Shown: positions 34,342-43,452, counted from the stretch's first letter. The stretch is 64,000 bases of DNA from G963674955 sp963674955 (GCA_963674955.2 CAXXKR010000001.1:1-64000); one strand, 5' to 3'. Program-made: numbers and translations. The notes: generated by a model not told the origin, from the sequence alone.

Positions 34342-35476
34342 CCTCGATCTTCAACAGCTTGTTCCGGCCTATATCCAGGCCTTTGAAGCGTACTATCCGA
34401 GCAGGCCGGACCGTGACCTCATGCGAACTTACGGCGTAAACAGCCTGCACCGCCTGAACAACAACGAGAACGCGCTGGGGCCGCCCCCGGAGGTGTCGGG
34501 GGTGGTTGACGAATTCCCACCCAAGGACGTGCCGGTCTATCCCAACGGGGACTGTTTCCACCTGCGCCAGGCCCTGGCGACCCGGTTCGGAATGGACGAG
34601 GAGCAGTTCCTGGTGGGTAACGGCTCCTGCGAAGTCATCGCCAGCGTCATCAAGGCCTTTTGCGAGGAGGGCGACAACATCGTCACGGCGGACAAGACCT
34701 TTGCGGTCTACGAATGGGTGGCCGAATTCTCGGGATTCGAGGCCCGGCTCATTCCCCTCAAGGACCACGCTTTCGACCACCGGGCCATGCTGGACGCCGT
34801 GAACGAGCGCACCAAGATCATCTTCGTCTGCAACCCGAACAATCCCACGGGAACCTATTGGGACCGGGACACCCTGACCCGGTTTCTGGACGAGGTGGAC
34901 AACAGGGCCATCGTGGTCATTGACGAGGCCTATTTCGAATATGTGGAAAAGGACGACTACCCCAACGGCATGGAATACATTGAACAACATCCCAACGTCG
35001 TGGTCTTTCGCACCTTTTCAAAGATGTACGCCCTGGCCGCCCTGCGCATCGGCTACCTGTGCGGAAACCGGGAGGTGGTCGACCAGATCCGCAAGACGCA
35101 CATCGTCTACTCCGTGAACACCCTGGCCCAGCGTTCCGCAGCAGCAGCCCTATCCAACGACGGCTCGTTCATCCGGGCCACGCGGGACATGGTTCGCGAG
35201 GCCAAGGAACTTTTATGCCCCATGTTCGACGAGTTGGGGCTGGAATACGTCTGCAACGAGGGCAACTACCTGATGGTGCGGGTTCCCATGCCGGACACCC
35301 TCATGTATCGAAAGCTTATGAAAAAGGGCGTCATGGTCCGGACCATGACCGGATTCCGTTTTCCCAACTGGATACGAGTAAGCCTGGTACAACGGCCCGT
35401 GATGGAAGACTTCTGCCGGGCCTTTCGCGAAGTAATGGCCGAAAACAATAAACCGCGGCAAGCCGTGGAAGGTTGA
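34334..35476 (+). CDS. HisC-like PLP-dependent aminotransferase
   Basis: This 380-residue fold-type I aminotransferase has NNNENALGPPPEV (substrate loop), NGSCEVIASVIKAF, VCNPNNPTGTYWD, VVIDEAYFEY and the PLP lysine in TFSKMYALAALRIGYL. It is closest by motif to histidinol-phosphate aminotransferases, but the setting is not a histidine operon. The start at 34334 removes 19 residues of out-of-context sequence and overlaps the previous gene by 8 bp. It probably makes an amino compound used with the neighbouring deaminase and acyltransferases. Confidence 0.88.
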   Translation: MPNLDLQQLVPAYIQAFEAYYPSRPDRDLMRTYGVNSLHRLNNNENALGPPPEVSGVVDEFPPKDVPVYPNGDCFHLRQALATRFGMDEEQFLVGNGSCEVIASVIKAFCEEGDNIVTADKTFAVYEWVAEFSGFEARLIPLKDHAFDHRAMLDAVNERTKIIFVCNPNNPTGTYWDRDTLTRFLDEVDNRAIVVIDEAYFEYVEKDDYPNGMEYIEQHPNVVVFRTFSKMYALAALRIGYLCGNREVVDQIRKTHIVYSVNTLAQRSAAAALSNDGSFIRATRDMVREAKELLCPMFDELGLEYVCNEGNYLMVRVPMPDTLMYRKLMKKGVMVRTMTGFRFPNWIRVSLVQRPVMEDFCRAFREVMAENNKPRQAVEG

Positions 35477-35483
35477 TACCCAG

Positions 35484-36038
35484 ATGAAAACATCTCCAAA
35501 GACAAATTCCGACGGCCCGCTGTCCGGCCTGGACCTGACCAACCTGAAGGCCGCCCTGGATACGACACGGGAGGCGGTTGAAGCGGGCGAAGGACCGTTC
35601 GGGGCCGTAATCGCTGGACCGGACGGGGCCATCCTCATGGCCCAGGGGAACCAGACCTTCCAAAAAAAAGATCATACAAAGCATGCCGAGTCGGTCCTGG
35701 CCTCCAGGTTCTGCCAAGTGTACCACGACGACCCGGAATTCATGGCCAACTCGACTCTCTACTCAAGCATGGAGCCTTGCGCCATGTGCATGTTCACCAT
35801 GTTCAAGGCGGGCATCGGGCGGGTGGTCTACGGACTGAGCGCCGACCGCCTGTATGATCTGTTCAACCGTTTAGGAACGTGGCCCAGAACGAACATCTCC
35901 AGCCACGACTGCGCCCTTCTCATGAGCAAGCCGATGGTCGTGCAAGGGCCGTATCTTGAAGACGAAGCCGCGGCCATAGTTGAGGATTGCTTCAAAAGGC
36001 ACCTGGGCTCGCCTGACAAGTCCCAAAACGGGGACTGA
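35484..36038 (+). CDS. nucleoside/guanine deaminase family protein
   Basis: This 184-residue zinc deaminase has the catalytic HAES and the PCAMC zinc ligands, spaced as in the cytidine/guanine/TadA-type superfamily. REAVEAGEGPFGAVIAGPDG is the usual N-terminal block. It starts 7 bp after the aminotransferase stop, and its TGA overlaps the MATE start (TGATG). Substrate could be guanine, an adenosine analogue or an unusual base. Confidence 0.87.
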   Translation: MKTSPKTNSDGPLSGLDLTNLKAALDTTREAVEAGEGPFGAVIAGPDGAILMAQGNQTFQKKDHTKHAESVLASRFCQVYHDDPEFMANSTLYSSMEPCAMCMFTMFKAGIGRVVYGLSADRLYDLFNRLGTWPRTNISSHDCALLMSKPMVVQGPYLEDEAAAIVEDCFKRHLGSPDKSQNGD

Positions 36039-37426
36039 TGACCGGGCACGGGGTGAAAATGGGGGAAGGCAGGGTTCTTGCCGTGCTGTTCAGGCTTGGC
36101 GGCCCGGCCATGCTCTCCATGTTCTTCCAGAACCTGTACGCCCTGGCGGACACGGTTTTCGTGTCCAGGCTCGGCACGGACCACTTGGCAGCGTTGACCC
36201 TGTGCCTCCCTCTTCTTTACGTCTCCCTTGCCCTATGCAGGGGTCTTTCCGTGGGGACAATGGCCCTTCTGAGCCACGCCTTCGGAGCCGGGGACTCGAA
36301 AAAGGCCGCCTCCATAGTCAGATCGGCCCTGCCCCTGGCCTTGCTGGCGCTCTGCCCCTTCTGCCTGCTGGCCTTTCCCCTGATAAACCAGCCCCTGTTC
36401 AGAACCTTCGGCATCGACGGCAGCGTACTGGCCGAGGTGGACCGGTTCGTTTTCTGGCTGGCCTGGCTCTTTCCGGTCATGGGCTTTGCCCTGCTCTGCG
36501 AAGGAATACTCCTCAGCCACGGCGACTCCAAAACACCGATGAAAGCCATGGTCGCGGGCAACATCCTGAACATCGCGCTTGATCCGTTCCTCATCTTCAC
36601 CTGCGGGATGGGAATCGCGGGAGCTTCCCTGGCCTCGCTCATCGGCTGGTCCTTCTCATGCCTGCTGATGTACGAGGCTCTCAAGCGGCGAAACCTGGAC
36701 AGACCCCAAATGGCCTTCACCGGAATCGACACCGGCCTTTGGCGAAAAATAGCCGGACAGGGCGGTCCGGTCTCCATGGGGCTGCTGGTCATACCCTTTT
36801 CCCTGCTGGGCCTGAACTATGTCCTGGCCTCCTTCGGAGCCGCCTATATCGGTGCCTGGAACATCTCCTCCCGGCTGGAAATGATGCTGGTCCTGCCGCT
36901 GTACGGCCTTTCTTCTTCCCTAATACCCTTCACGGGGTTCAACCTGGGCAAAGGATCCTTGGAGCGCATTCGCGAGGCCGTTCGCGTTTGCCTCAAAATT
37001 TGTTACGCCATCCAGATTCCGGTGGGCATCGCAATGTGGCTGATAGCGAGAGATGTCATCAACCTCTTCGGTCCGGAGGCCAAGGTGCTGGAGTTGGCAA
37101 CCTTCGCCTTGCGCGCGGCCCTGACCGGCTACCTGTTCGTGCCCTTGGAACTGGTCATGAACGGCCTTGCTCAGGGCTTGAAAAAACCAGGCTACACCTT
37201 GTGCGTCAATGCTTCCCGCGTCCTGATGCTCCGCCTTCCCCTGGCCGTGGCCTTCGGAGTCCTCTGGGGCGGAGAAGGGGCCTACATCAGTCACCCTGTG
37301 GCCATGACCCTGACCGGGTTGGCCAGCGCAATTCTGCTGCGCCGCCTGCTGAGGCTGGCGGACGCCGCCTGTGCGCACGGCAAGCTTGATTCGGCCTCGG
37401 CCGCTCATTCTGTTGATTGGGGCTGA
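36038..37426 (+). CDS. MATE family efflux transporter
   Basis: This 462-residue inner-membrane protein has about 12 hydrophobic segments in two similar halves. LADTVFVSRLGTDHLAALTLCLPL and GDSKTPMKAMVAGNILNIALDPFLIF are typical MATE blocks. These transporters use sodium or proton gradients to expel cationic compounds. Its place in a tightly overlapping operon with biosynthesis-like enzymes suggests export of the product. Confidence 0.92.
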   Translation: MTGHGVKMGEGRVLAVLFRLGGPAMLSMFFQNLYALADTVFVSRLGTDHLAALTLCLPLLYVSLALCRGLSVGTMALLSHAFGAGDSKKAASIVRSALPLALLALCPFCLLAFPLINQPLFRTFGIDGSVLAEVDRFVFWLAWLFPVMGFALLCEGILLSHGDSKTPMKAMVAGNILNIALDPFLIFTCGMGIAGASLASLIGWSFSCLLMYEALKRRNLDRPQMAFTGIDTGLWRKIAGQGGPVSMGLLVIPFSLLGLNYVLASFGAAYIGAWNISSRLEMMLVLPLYGLSSSLIPFTGFNLGKGSLERIREAVRVCLKICYAIQIPVGIAMWLIARDVINLFGPEAKVLELATFALRAALTGYLFVPLELVMNGLAQGLKKPGYTLCVNASRVLMLRLPLAVAFGVLWGGEGAYISHPVAMTLTGLASAILLRRLLRLADAACAHGKLDSASAAHSVDWG

Positions 37427-37466
37427 AAGGAACCGAGTTGACGGCAATAAAACAAAGAGAAGAGCA

Positions 37467-38501
37467 ATGAACCGGAAACAACTGATCGAGACCTTGATTG
37501 CGGCGAAAAGGGATATAGAACCGGGACAGGACGTGGAGGTGGGTCTGTTTCGGCCCGAAGACGCGCTCGGAGTTTCCCTGGCCTATTACGAAACATACGG
37601 CGACGCCTTTCCCCTTGATCTGGTTTACGACCCGGAGGAAATAGTCCGGCGCAACGCCACCGACAACCAATACACGGTGGTCGCCCGCACCGCCAGAGGC
37701 GAAATTGTTGGGATGGCCGGCCTGTTCCGCAATGCCCCCAATCCGGATGTCTACGAGACGGGACAGCTGATGGTGCTGAAAGCCTACCGCAACTCCCACA
37801 TAGCCGGGGAGATCAGCAAATACATGATGAACAGATGCATCCGCGCCCTTGGTATCCCCACCGTGTTCATGGAGGGCGTCTGCAACCACCCGGTTTCCCA
37901 GCGCCTCGCAATACAGGAAAGATTCAGCCCCACGGGCCTTGAGGTCGAATGCATGCCCGCCAAGACCTACGAGGAGGAAGGCGGGGTCCAGCGAAACGTG
38001 TCGCTGCTGCTCATGTTCAACGTCCAGGCCAAATCGCCGGGGACCGTACACGTTCCCGACGAATATCGGAAAATCGTCGATCAGACTTATTCGGAACTTG
38101 AGATTTCTCGAACCCTGGGAGCGGGTGGTGATCCGCAGGCGGACGCCACGGAAAGCAGCGTGTTCCAGGTGGAGGACGCCAAGCTGGTGCGCCTGACTGT
38201 CAAGGGCGTGGGCAATGATTTCGCAAGTGTTGTGGAGAAAGCAGAAGGCAAATTCGGGGACTCCGGTTTGACGCAGATATACCTAAACCTGGGCGACTCC
38301 GGCGCGCCCGGAGCGGTTACGAAATTACGGGAGCGCGGATACTTCTACGGCGGGCTGCTGCCCAACTGGTTCGGCCCGGACGGCCTGGTCGTGCAGAAGG
38401 TTCCACTGAAGCCGGACTGGGAAGCGATGCGGCTCTATGGCAAGAAGGCCAAAGCCATACATGCATATGTCCGCAGCGATTATGATAAAGTGGCGGGCTG
38501 A
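37467..38501 (+). CDS. GNAT-like acetyltransferase
   Basis: This protein has about 344 residues from the ATG at 37467 (AGAGAAGAG upstream). The N-terminal part has RPEDALGVSLAYYETYGDAFP, VVARTARGEIVGMAGLF, and GQLMVLKAYRNSHIAGEISKYM at the acetyl-CoA site. A second half (about 225-344) ends with LRERGYFYGGLLPNWFGPDGLVVQ, a GNAT-like closing strand, so it may be a double-GNAT. The segment FMEGVCNHPVSQRLAIQ recalls acyltransferases acting on amines. It is the last gene of the operon, 40 bp after the MATE stop. Confidence 0.7.
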   Translation: MNRKQLIETLIAAKRDIEPGQDVEVGLFRPEDALGVSLAYYETYGDAFPLDLVYDPEEIVRRNATDNQYTVVARTARGEIVGMAGLFRNAPNPDVYETGQLMVLKAYRNSHIAGEISKYMMNRCIRALGIPTVFMEGVCNHPVSQRLAIQERFSPTGLEVECMPAKTYEEEGGVQRNVSLLLMFNVQAKSPGTVHVPDEYRKIVDQTYSELEISRTLGAGGDPQADATESSVFQVEDAKLVRLTVKGVGNDFASVVEKAEGKFGDSGLTQIYLNLGDSGAPGAVTKLRERGYFYGGLLPNWFGPDGLVVQKVPLKPDWEAMRLYGKKAKAIHAYVRSDYDKVAG

Positions 38502-38543
38502 GTCCGGCGACGCAAGGCCCTCCGGTTTTTAGGAACAAAAGGC

Positions 38544-39305
38544 TCAGAAGCTGTTGAAATCCGGGTAGGCGTGGCCCCATTTTTCGTAGATGGGCCTAAG
38601 CTTTCCGGCCTTGTGCAGCCTGTAGATGCCGTCATCATACATCTTCATGACAGCCTTGCCCCGATCGTTGATCCTGAACAGGGGGTGGTAGGAACGGCTC
38701 CCCGCCTTCTTTATGTCGAAGTCCTTCTCGTCATAGGGAATGGTATTTTCCTTGATGGACTGCCTGATGAGGGTCATGTCGTCCACGTAAAAATCGGAAC
38801 GATCCAAGATGATCATGCCCAGAGCCCGGGTGCCGGTCAGAATATCCTTGATCTTCACGGGAACGGAAAAATTGTCCTGGCTGTAATAGGTTGGCTGGCT
38901 GAGAATTTCCCTGCCCCTCAGGCTTTCCGCGCCGCGCCAGGGTCCGATCCTCTCTTTCTTGAAAAAAACAAAAAAATCATTGATATATAATGGGTAGCGG
39001 CCCAATGCCAAAGGCGGCTGGGCTACATCATCGCAGGTCATGATGTCGGCAGCCCCGATCCTCACCAGCTCTTCCGAACGGCCCGACTTGGAATAGACAT
39101 GACGAACGGCAACTCCATATTGGGCGAAAACGGCCTTGAGCACCTCGTGATACAGGCCTGTCCCGTCCTCGTTGGTGAAGGATTCCCACGAAGGACTGGT
39201 GGAGACCACTTCCTTGATCTCTCCAGCCGCCACGCCGGTAGCCGTCAGCAGGACAAAAACTGTCAAACTGATCCAGATAATTGTTTTCGCGTTCTTTCCG
39301 GTCAT
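38544..39305 (-). CDS. periplasmic solute-binding protein, SBP_bac_3 type
   Basis: This protein of about 253 residues, from MTGKNAKTIIW, has a signal peptide ending near GVAAGE. VVSTSPSWESFTNEDGTGLYHEVLKAVFAQYG and the closing IYEKWGHAYPDF show the fold. It has no transporter partners nearby, like the broken one at 17301; such orphan receptors are frequent in sulfate reducers and may feed sensors. The ATG at 39305 is preferred over the one at 39374 because the signal peptide then begins properly. Confidence 0.8.
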   Translation of the reverse strand: MTGKNAKTIIWISLTVFVLLTATGVAAGEIKEVVSTSPSWESFTNEDGTGLYHEVLKAVFAQYGVAVRHVYSKSGRSEELVRIGAADIMTCDDVAQPPLALGRYPLYINDFFVFFKKERIGPWRGAESLRGREILSQPTYYSQDNFSVPVKIKDILTGTRALGMIILDRSDFYVDDMTLIRQSIKENTIPYDEKDFDIKKAGSRSYHPLFRINDRGKAVMKMYDDGIYRLHKAGKLRPIYEKWGHAYPDFNSF

Positions 39306-39466
39306 CTTCTCGGTATAATTTATTAAGCGCCGATTTAATTCCAATATACTTGAATCCACATTCATGTGTTGCACATTTTAAGCCTTAGATCAACATCCTG
39401 ACAACATTTGGTTCGGGTTTTGCATTTCGCCAAAAGCTTCCTTGCTTACGTCGCAACCCAAAGAAG

Positions 39467-39484
39467 ACCCCGCCTAAGCGGGGT
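39467..39484 (-). terminator. terminator hairpin after peroxiredoxin gene
   Basis: ACCCCGC and GCGGGGT pair over a 4-base loop; on the minus strand the hairpin is followed by CTTCTTT. It lies 60 bp past the peroxiredoxin stop. Confidence 0.5.
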
Positions 39485-39543
39485 ACTGTCACCGTCGAGT
39501 ACAGTCAAGGCAGGGAGGACGCCTTCCGGCACCGGCTCGTCGG

Positions 39544-40164
39544 CTATGGATTGAGGTCTTCGTAGACCTTGCCCACCAATTTTTCCGAAGGAGTAAGCGT
39601 CTTGTCGCCCGGATTCCACTTGGCGGGACAGGCTTCGGCAGGATGGTCCTTGAGATACACGTTGGCCTGAACCTTGCGCACCAACTCATCGGCATTGCGC
39701 CCGACATTGTAGAAGTTGATCTCCGACGAAACCAGCACTCCTTCGGGATTGATGACGAATGTCCCGCGCAACGCAAGACCGGTGTTCTCATCGTAGACTC
39801 CGAAATAGCGCGACAGCTTACCGGTCGGGTCGGCGGCCATCTTGAACTTCACGTTCTCAAGCAGCCTCTCGTCGGTGCGCCAGGCAAGGTGGGTGAATTC
39901 GGTGTCCGTGGAAACCGAGATCACCTCGCAGCCCAGCTTCTCCAGCTCAGCATGCCTGTTCGCCAAATCCGCCAGCTCGGTGGGGCAGACAAAGGTAAAG
40001 TCCGCCGGATAAAAGACGAAAACCGTCCACTTCCCTTGATCCTGTACGGACTTCAAGGACATATCGGAAAAACCGCAGTCCTGGGGATCGTAAACCTTGA
40101 ACTGCTGGTCTTGGACTTTTGACCCGATGCAGGAACAAGTTTTTTCTTCTATATTGATAGCCAT
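39544..40164 (-). CDS. typical 2-Cys peroxiredoxin (AhpC/Prx)
   Basis: This 206-residue thiol peroxidase reduces hydrogen peroxide and organic or nitro-peroxides. The peroxidatic Cys60 is in FVCPTE and the resolving Cys179 in EACPAKW, with Arg in ALRGTFVI. A few extra residues with Cys10 and Cys12 precede the usual start. It is cytosolic. A perfect palindrome lies 25-55 bp upstream of the start codon, so it is probably under a dedicated repressor. Confidence 0.95.
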   Translation of the reverse strand: MAINIEEKTCSCIGSKVQDQQFKVYDPQDCGFSDMSLKSVQDQGKWTVFVFYPADFTFVCPTELADLANRHAELEKLGCEVISVSTDTEFTHLAWRTDERLLENVKFKMAADPTGKLSRYFGVYDENTGLALRGTFVINPEGVLVSSEINFYNVGRNADELVRKVQANVYLKDHPAEACPAKWNPGDKTLTPSEKLVGKVYEDLNP

Positions 40165-40188
40165 TTTCGCCTCCTGTGTTTGTGTTGA

Positions 40189-40219
40189 GACATAAATAGT
40201 AATAGTTACTATTTATGTC
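40189..40219. promoter_or_regulatory. perfect 14-bp-arm palindrome, operator upstream of peroxiredoxin
   Basis: GACATAAATAGTAA, spacer TAG, then TTACTATTTATGTC. The arms are perfect and AT-rich, and the site lies in the promoter region of the peroxiredoxin gene. The shape would suit a PerR/Fur-family or other dimeric redox regulator; it does not match the TTGAC-type boxes further right. Confidence 0.75.
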
Positions 40220-40250
40220 AAGCGAAATGTTGCCCCTTCCTCCGTTTCAC

Positions 40251-40931
40251 TTACAAAGACTCCTCGCCCCTAGCCAAGGCCTGCAACCCCTCCAAGTCCA
40301 GGATGGTTATCCTGGTTCCGTCCGATTTAATGAGACGCGCCTCGTCCATCCTCTTGAGCGCCCTGGAAAGAGTCTCGGGGATGGTGCCCAGATAGGAGGC
40401 TATCTGACTCTTGGGCAGATCCAACTTCACAGTGTCCCCATATTGCCCGGGTCTTAGAAGCAGGATGTAGGCGGCCAGCCTGGAAGGAACCTCCTTGAGG
40501 CTCAGGGCGGCCACCTGGCCCACCAGCTTGCGCAACCTTCCGGAAAGCAGTCCGAGCATGCCCATGGCCAAATCCGGATCGCGCCTGATGAGTTCCACGA
40601 ACTCCCGGCGCGGAAAAAACAGGACGCGGCTCTTGTCCATGGTCCGGGCGTTGGCCGGAAAGGTTCCGCCCTGAAAAACGGCAACCTCGGCAAAGACCTC
40701 GCCCGGTCCAAGGACATGCAGAATCTGCTCCCGTCCGGAAGGGTTGGAGCGATAAATCTTGACCTTGCCGGCTACTATTCCGTAAAAACCCGACGCCTCT
40801 TCCCCGGCCTGAAAAATCTCATGGTCCTTTTTGTAATTCTTGTGTGCGGCTATGCCGGAAACCGCCTCGACCATGGACTCGGGCAACCCGGCAAACAGCG
40901 ACAACTCCAAAACATCTTTCATTTTGTTCAT
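40251..40931 (-). CDS. Crp/Fnr family regulator, HcpR-like
   Basis: This 226-residue protein has a cyclic-nucleotide-fold sensor domain (about 15-130), a dimerisation helix and a C-terminal winged helix with KSQIASYLGTIPETLSRALKRM. It has no cysteines at all, so it is not an FNR-type Fe-S protein; this suits the HcpR/DNR group that sense NO through heme. The ETLSR recognition residues fit TTGAC half-sites. Such boxes occur at 40971 (divergent promoter) and 43751 (before the hcp remnant). It likely controls the redox genes to its right. Confidence 0.85.
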   Translation of the reverse strand: MNKMKDVLELSLFAGLPESMVEAVSGIAAHKNYKKDHEIFQAGEEASGFYGIVAGKVKIYRSNPSGREQILHVLGPGEVFAEVAVFQGGTFPANARTMDKSRVLFFPRREFVELIRRDPDLAMGMLGLLSGRLRKLVGQVAALSLKEVPSRLAAYILLLRPGQYGDTVKLDLPKSQIASYLGTIPETLSRALKRMDEARLIKSDGTRITILDLEGLQALARGEESL

Positions 40932-40970
40932 TTTTTTCTTTTTTTATGTAAGGGTTCTTCATTGAACAGG

Positions 40971-40984
40971 TTGACCTAAGTCAT
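40971..40984. promoter_or_regulatory. candidate HcpR-like box (TTGACCTAAGTCAT)
   Basis: TTGAC-N4-GTCA(T) sits between the divergent regulator and Fe-S genes, and another GTCAA half-site follows at 40992. It resembles the perfect box at 43751. Confidence 0.5.
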
Positions 40985-41060
40985 GGCCCAAGTCAAAGGA
41001 ATTGGCCATTCTGTCTTCAAATCCGCCAGGAAACCTTAACAACTTTACGGAGCCTTTCAA

Positions 41061-41690
41061 TTGCACGACAACACCATTTCCGTGAACTTCTGCCGGGGGG
41101 CGTCCGAGGGCCAATGCCCCCATTCCCTGATGCTTTCTCCATTTTCACCGGACATCCTGGCGGAAACGGCCAGGAAATCAGGCTGGCCTGAATTTCTGCT
41201 CCAAGCCACCCAAGGCAAGCCCCATCGACATCACAAATTCAACATCTCCTTCTCAGCCTGCCCCAACGGCTGCTCGCGGCCGCACATCGCGGACTTCGCC
41301 CTGGTCAGGGCCTGCGAACCAGACATTGACCCGGACATTTGCACCGGCTGCGGAGTCTGCGTGGAGTCCTGCCCGGATCAGGCCATTTCCCCAGGGCCGG
41401 ACTGTCCGGTTGTCGACCCGCAGCTCTGCCTGCGTTGCGGCCACTGCCTGAAAGTCTGCCCGGATAATGCCATTGCCTGCGTCCGCAAAGGCTGGCGCGT
41501 GCTCGTGGGCGGCAGGCTCGGCAGGCACCCGCAACTGGCCGAGGAATTTCCCGGCCTGTATTCCGGAGTTGAGGCCCTGCAAATTCTGGACAAGGCACTT
41601 CACCTGTACATGGACAATTACGCCAGGGGAAAGCGGTTCGGGCAGGTGCTGGAATCGACCGGGCTGACTCTCCTGTCGCCGGGAGGCTGA
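41061..41690 (+). CDS. nitrite/sulfite reductase-like Fe-S protein with inserted ferredoxin domain
   Basis: This 209-residue protein resembles the siroheme/4Fe-4S half of small sulfite reductases: CRG near the start, then FSACPNGCSRPHIADFALV with the conserved cysteines. A two-cluster ferredoxin segment is inserted: CTGCGVCVESCP and CLRCGHCLKVCP. That layout recalls anaerobic sulfite reductase subunit C and related proteins. The start is TTG with CGGAG 8 bp upstream. It is followed 2 bp later by a membrane Fe-S protein and is divergent from the HcpR-like gene, so it may serve nitrosative or sulfite stress. Substrate unproven. Confidence 0.75.
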   Translation: MHDNTISVNFCRGASEGQCPHSLMLSPFSPDILAETARKSGWPEFLLQATQGKPHRHHKFNISFSACPNGCSRPHIADFALVRACEPDIDPDICTGCGVCVESCPDQAISPGPDCPVVDPQLCLRCGHCLKVCPDNAIACVRKGWRVLVGGRLGRHPQLAEEFPGLYSGVEALQILDKALHLYMDNYARGKRFGQVLESTGLTLLSPGG

Positions 41691-41692
41691 TC

Positions 41693-43006
41693 TTGCGCAT
41701 CCCGGCCCTTGTCCTTGTCCAGCTCAGCCTGCTCGTCCTGGCCGCACATCTCCTGCGCGGCGGCGACAACGGACTGGCCCTTTCCTGCCTGCTCATGGGT
41801 GCCCTGGTCCTGACCCGCAAGGGCTGGGTCCGGCCGGTCGTCATGGCCTTGCTGGCCCTGGCCTGCTTTGTCTGGCTGGACTCGGCTGTGGAGATGGTAA
41901 GCCTGCGCCAGGCTCTGGGGCTGCCCTGGACACGGCTGTCCCTTATCCTGGGTTCGGTTGCCGCGCTTTCCTTTGCCTCCTTCGTCCTTTTGGGCACGAC
42001 TCCCGGCAGCAGCTGGTTTGATCGAAACCGGGAAGAGGAATCATACAAGGCCGCGATCTTCATCCTCACCTGCGCGGCCCTGCTCCTGGCCCGAAACATG
42101 GTCCCCTTTCCCGTTCTCCTGGGCGACCGCTATTTCCCGGGCTGGGGCGGGCTGCAAATCCCCCTGCTCGGCCTGTATGCGGTGGCCGTCGGCGGTCCAA
42201 TGCTTGACCCGAAAAAAGCCATGAAAATCAGACCGCGAATCTGGGCGCTCTTTTCCATGGTCTTTTTCCTGCAACTGATTCTCGGTTTGTCCGGCCTTGA
42301 GAACATGCTTATGACCGGCAAGCTGCACCTGCCCGTGCCCGCGCTCATCACGGCCGGACCGTTGTTCAGGGGCGGCGGCTTCTTCATGCTCATCCTCCTG
42401 TCCGCGACCATCCTGCTTGTGGGACCGGCCTGGTGCAGCCATCTCTGCTACATCGGGGCCTGGGACGATGCTGCAAGCCGACTTTCCAACATCAAGGCCG
42501 ACCCGGATTTTCCGGGCAAATGGCGCTGGGCGCGCCTCGGCGCGCTGGTCCTGACTATGGGCGCGGCCCTGGCCATGCGTTTGATGGGTGTTCCCGGCGG
42601 AACCGCCGCGCTCCTGGCCGCAGGATTCGGGCTGGCCGGGGTGGGCGTGATGCTTGCCGTGTCCCGGAAAAAGGGCATGATGGCCCATTGCACCACCTAT
42701 TGCCCCATCGGTCTGGTCAACAATACTATGGGCAAAATATCGCCCTTGCGCATTCGCCTGAACAGCGAATGCACCCGTTGCGGAATCTGTTCAATGTTCT
42801 GCCGCTACGGGGCGCTCACGGCCCAGGATATCGAACGCAACATGCCCGGCCCGACCTGCACCCTTTGCGGCGATTGCCTTGGGGTCTGCCCGCACAAGGC
42901 CGTGGAATACCGTTTCTTGAGCCTGCCGCCCGCTACGGCGCGTAGGCTTTTTCTGGTTTTGGTGGTAAGCTTGCACGCCGTGTTCCTGGCCGTGGCCAGA
43001 ATCTAG
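41693..43006 (+). CDS. membrane 4Fe-4S ferredoxin (NapH/NosR-like)
   Basis: This 437-residue protein has about ten hydrophobic helices, then a C-terminal ferredoxin domain with CTRCGICSMFCRYGAL and CTLCGDCLGVCP. The inner CTTYCPIGL and GPAWCSHLCYIGAWD cysteines are typical of NapH/CcoG-type quinol-linked proteins. It probably passes electrons from quinol to the preceding and following soluble Fe-S proteins. The start is TTG after GGGAGG, 2 bp past the previous stop. Confidence 0.85.
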   Translation: MRIPALVLVQLSLLVLAAHLLRGGDNGLALSCLLMGALVLTRKGWVRPVVMALLALACFVWLDSAVEMVSLRQALGLPWTRLSLILGSVAALSFASFVLLGTTPGSSWFDRNREEESYKAAIFILTCAALLLARNMVPFPVLLGDRYFPGWGGLQIPLLGLYAVAVGGPMLDPKKAMKIRPRIWALFSMVFFLQLILGLSGLENMLMTGKLHLPVPALITAGPLFRGGGFFMLILLSATILLVGPAWCSHLCYIGAWDDAASRLSNIKADPDFPGKWRWARLGALVLTMGAALAMRLMGVPGGTAALLAAGFGLAGVGVMLAVSRKKGMMAHCTTYCPIGLVNNTMGKISPLRIRLNSECTRCGICSMFCRYGALTAQDIERNMPGPTCTLCGDCLGVCPHKAVEYRFLSLPPATARRLFLVLVVSLHAVFLAVARI

Positions 43007-43022
43007 CAAAAGGAAAAAGAGA

Positions 43023-43214
43023 ATGAACAAGACCGTATACATTGATCAGGAAGAGTGCATCGGCTGCCGGGCCTGCGTGGAAATCTGCCCGGAGGTTTTC
43101 ATTTTCAACGAATCAACTGGGCTGGCAATGGTCCACAACCCCGAGGGCGCGGACGAGGAGGCCATTCGCGAGGCCCAGGAACTATGCCCGGTGAACTGCA
43201 TCCACTTCGAATAA
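43023..43214 (+). CDS. single-cluster ferredoxin
   Basis: This 63-residue ferredoxin is like the 4Fe-4S ferredoxin I of Desulfovibrio: CIGCRACVEICPEVF, with a remote CPVNCIHFE. The third Cys of the first block and the last CP bind one 4Fe-4S cluster. It is a soluble electron carrier, co-transcribed with the membrane protein 16 bp upstream. Confidence 0.92.
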   Translation: MNKTVYIDQEECIGCRACVEICPEVFIFNESTGLAMVHNPEGADEEAIREAQELCPVNCIHFE

Positions 43215-43452
43215 AATCAAAGGCTCCTTTCCCCTTTTTGGCCTTGACAGGACCAAGGATTATTTTATCATTAATAATGGCCTCAACCAGAGGGATGAAC
43301 CGTGCCGACGCCTGACCACACGATCAAGCTGAACATCCAGTCCTCCTTGCCGTCCACCACCTGTTGCCCTGCTTTCTGTTGGCCTTGCATCCGTCCGGTT
43401 CGGCCGTTCAAGGCTCAGGCCTTTTGCCTGCGCGGAAAACAAGGGAGGCAAA

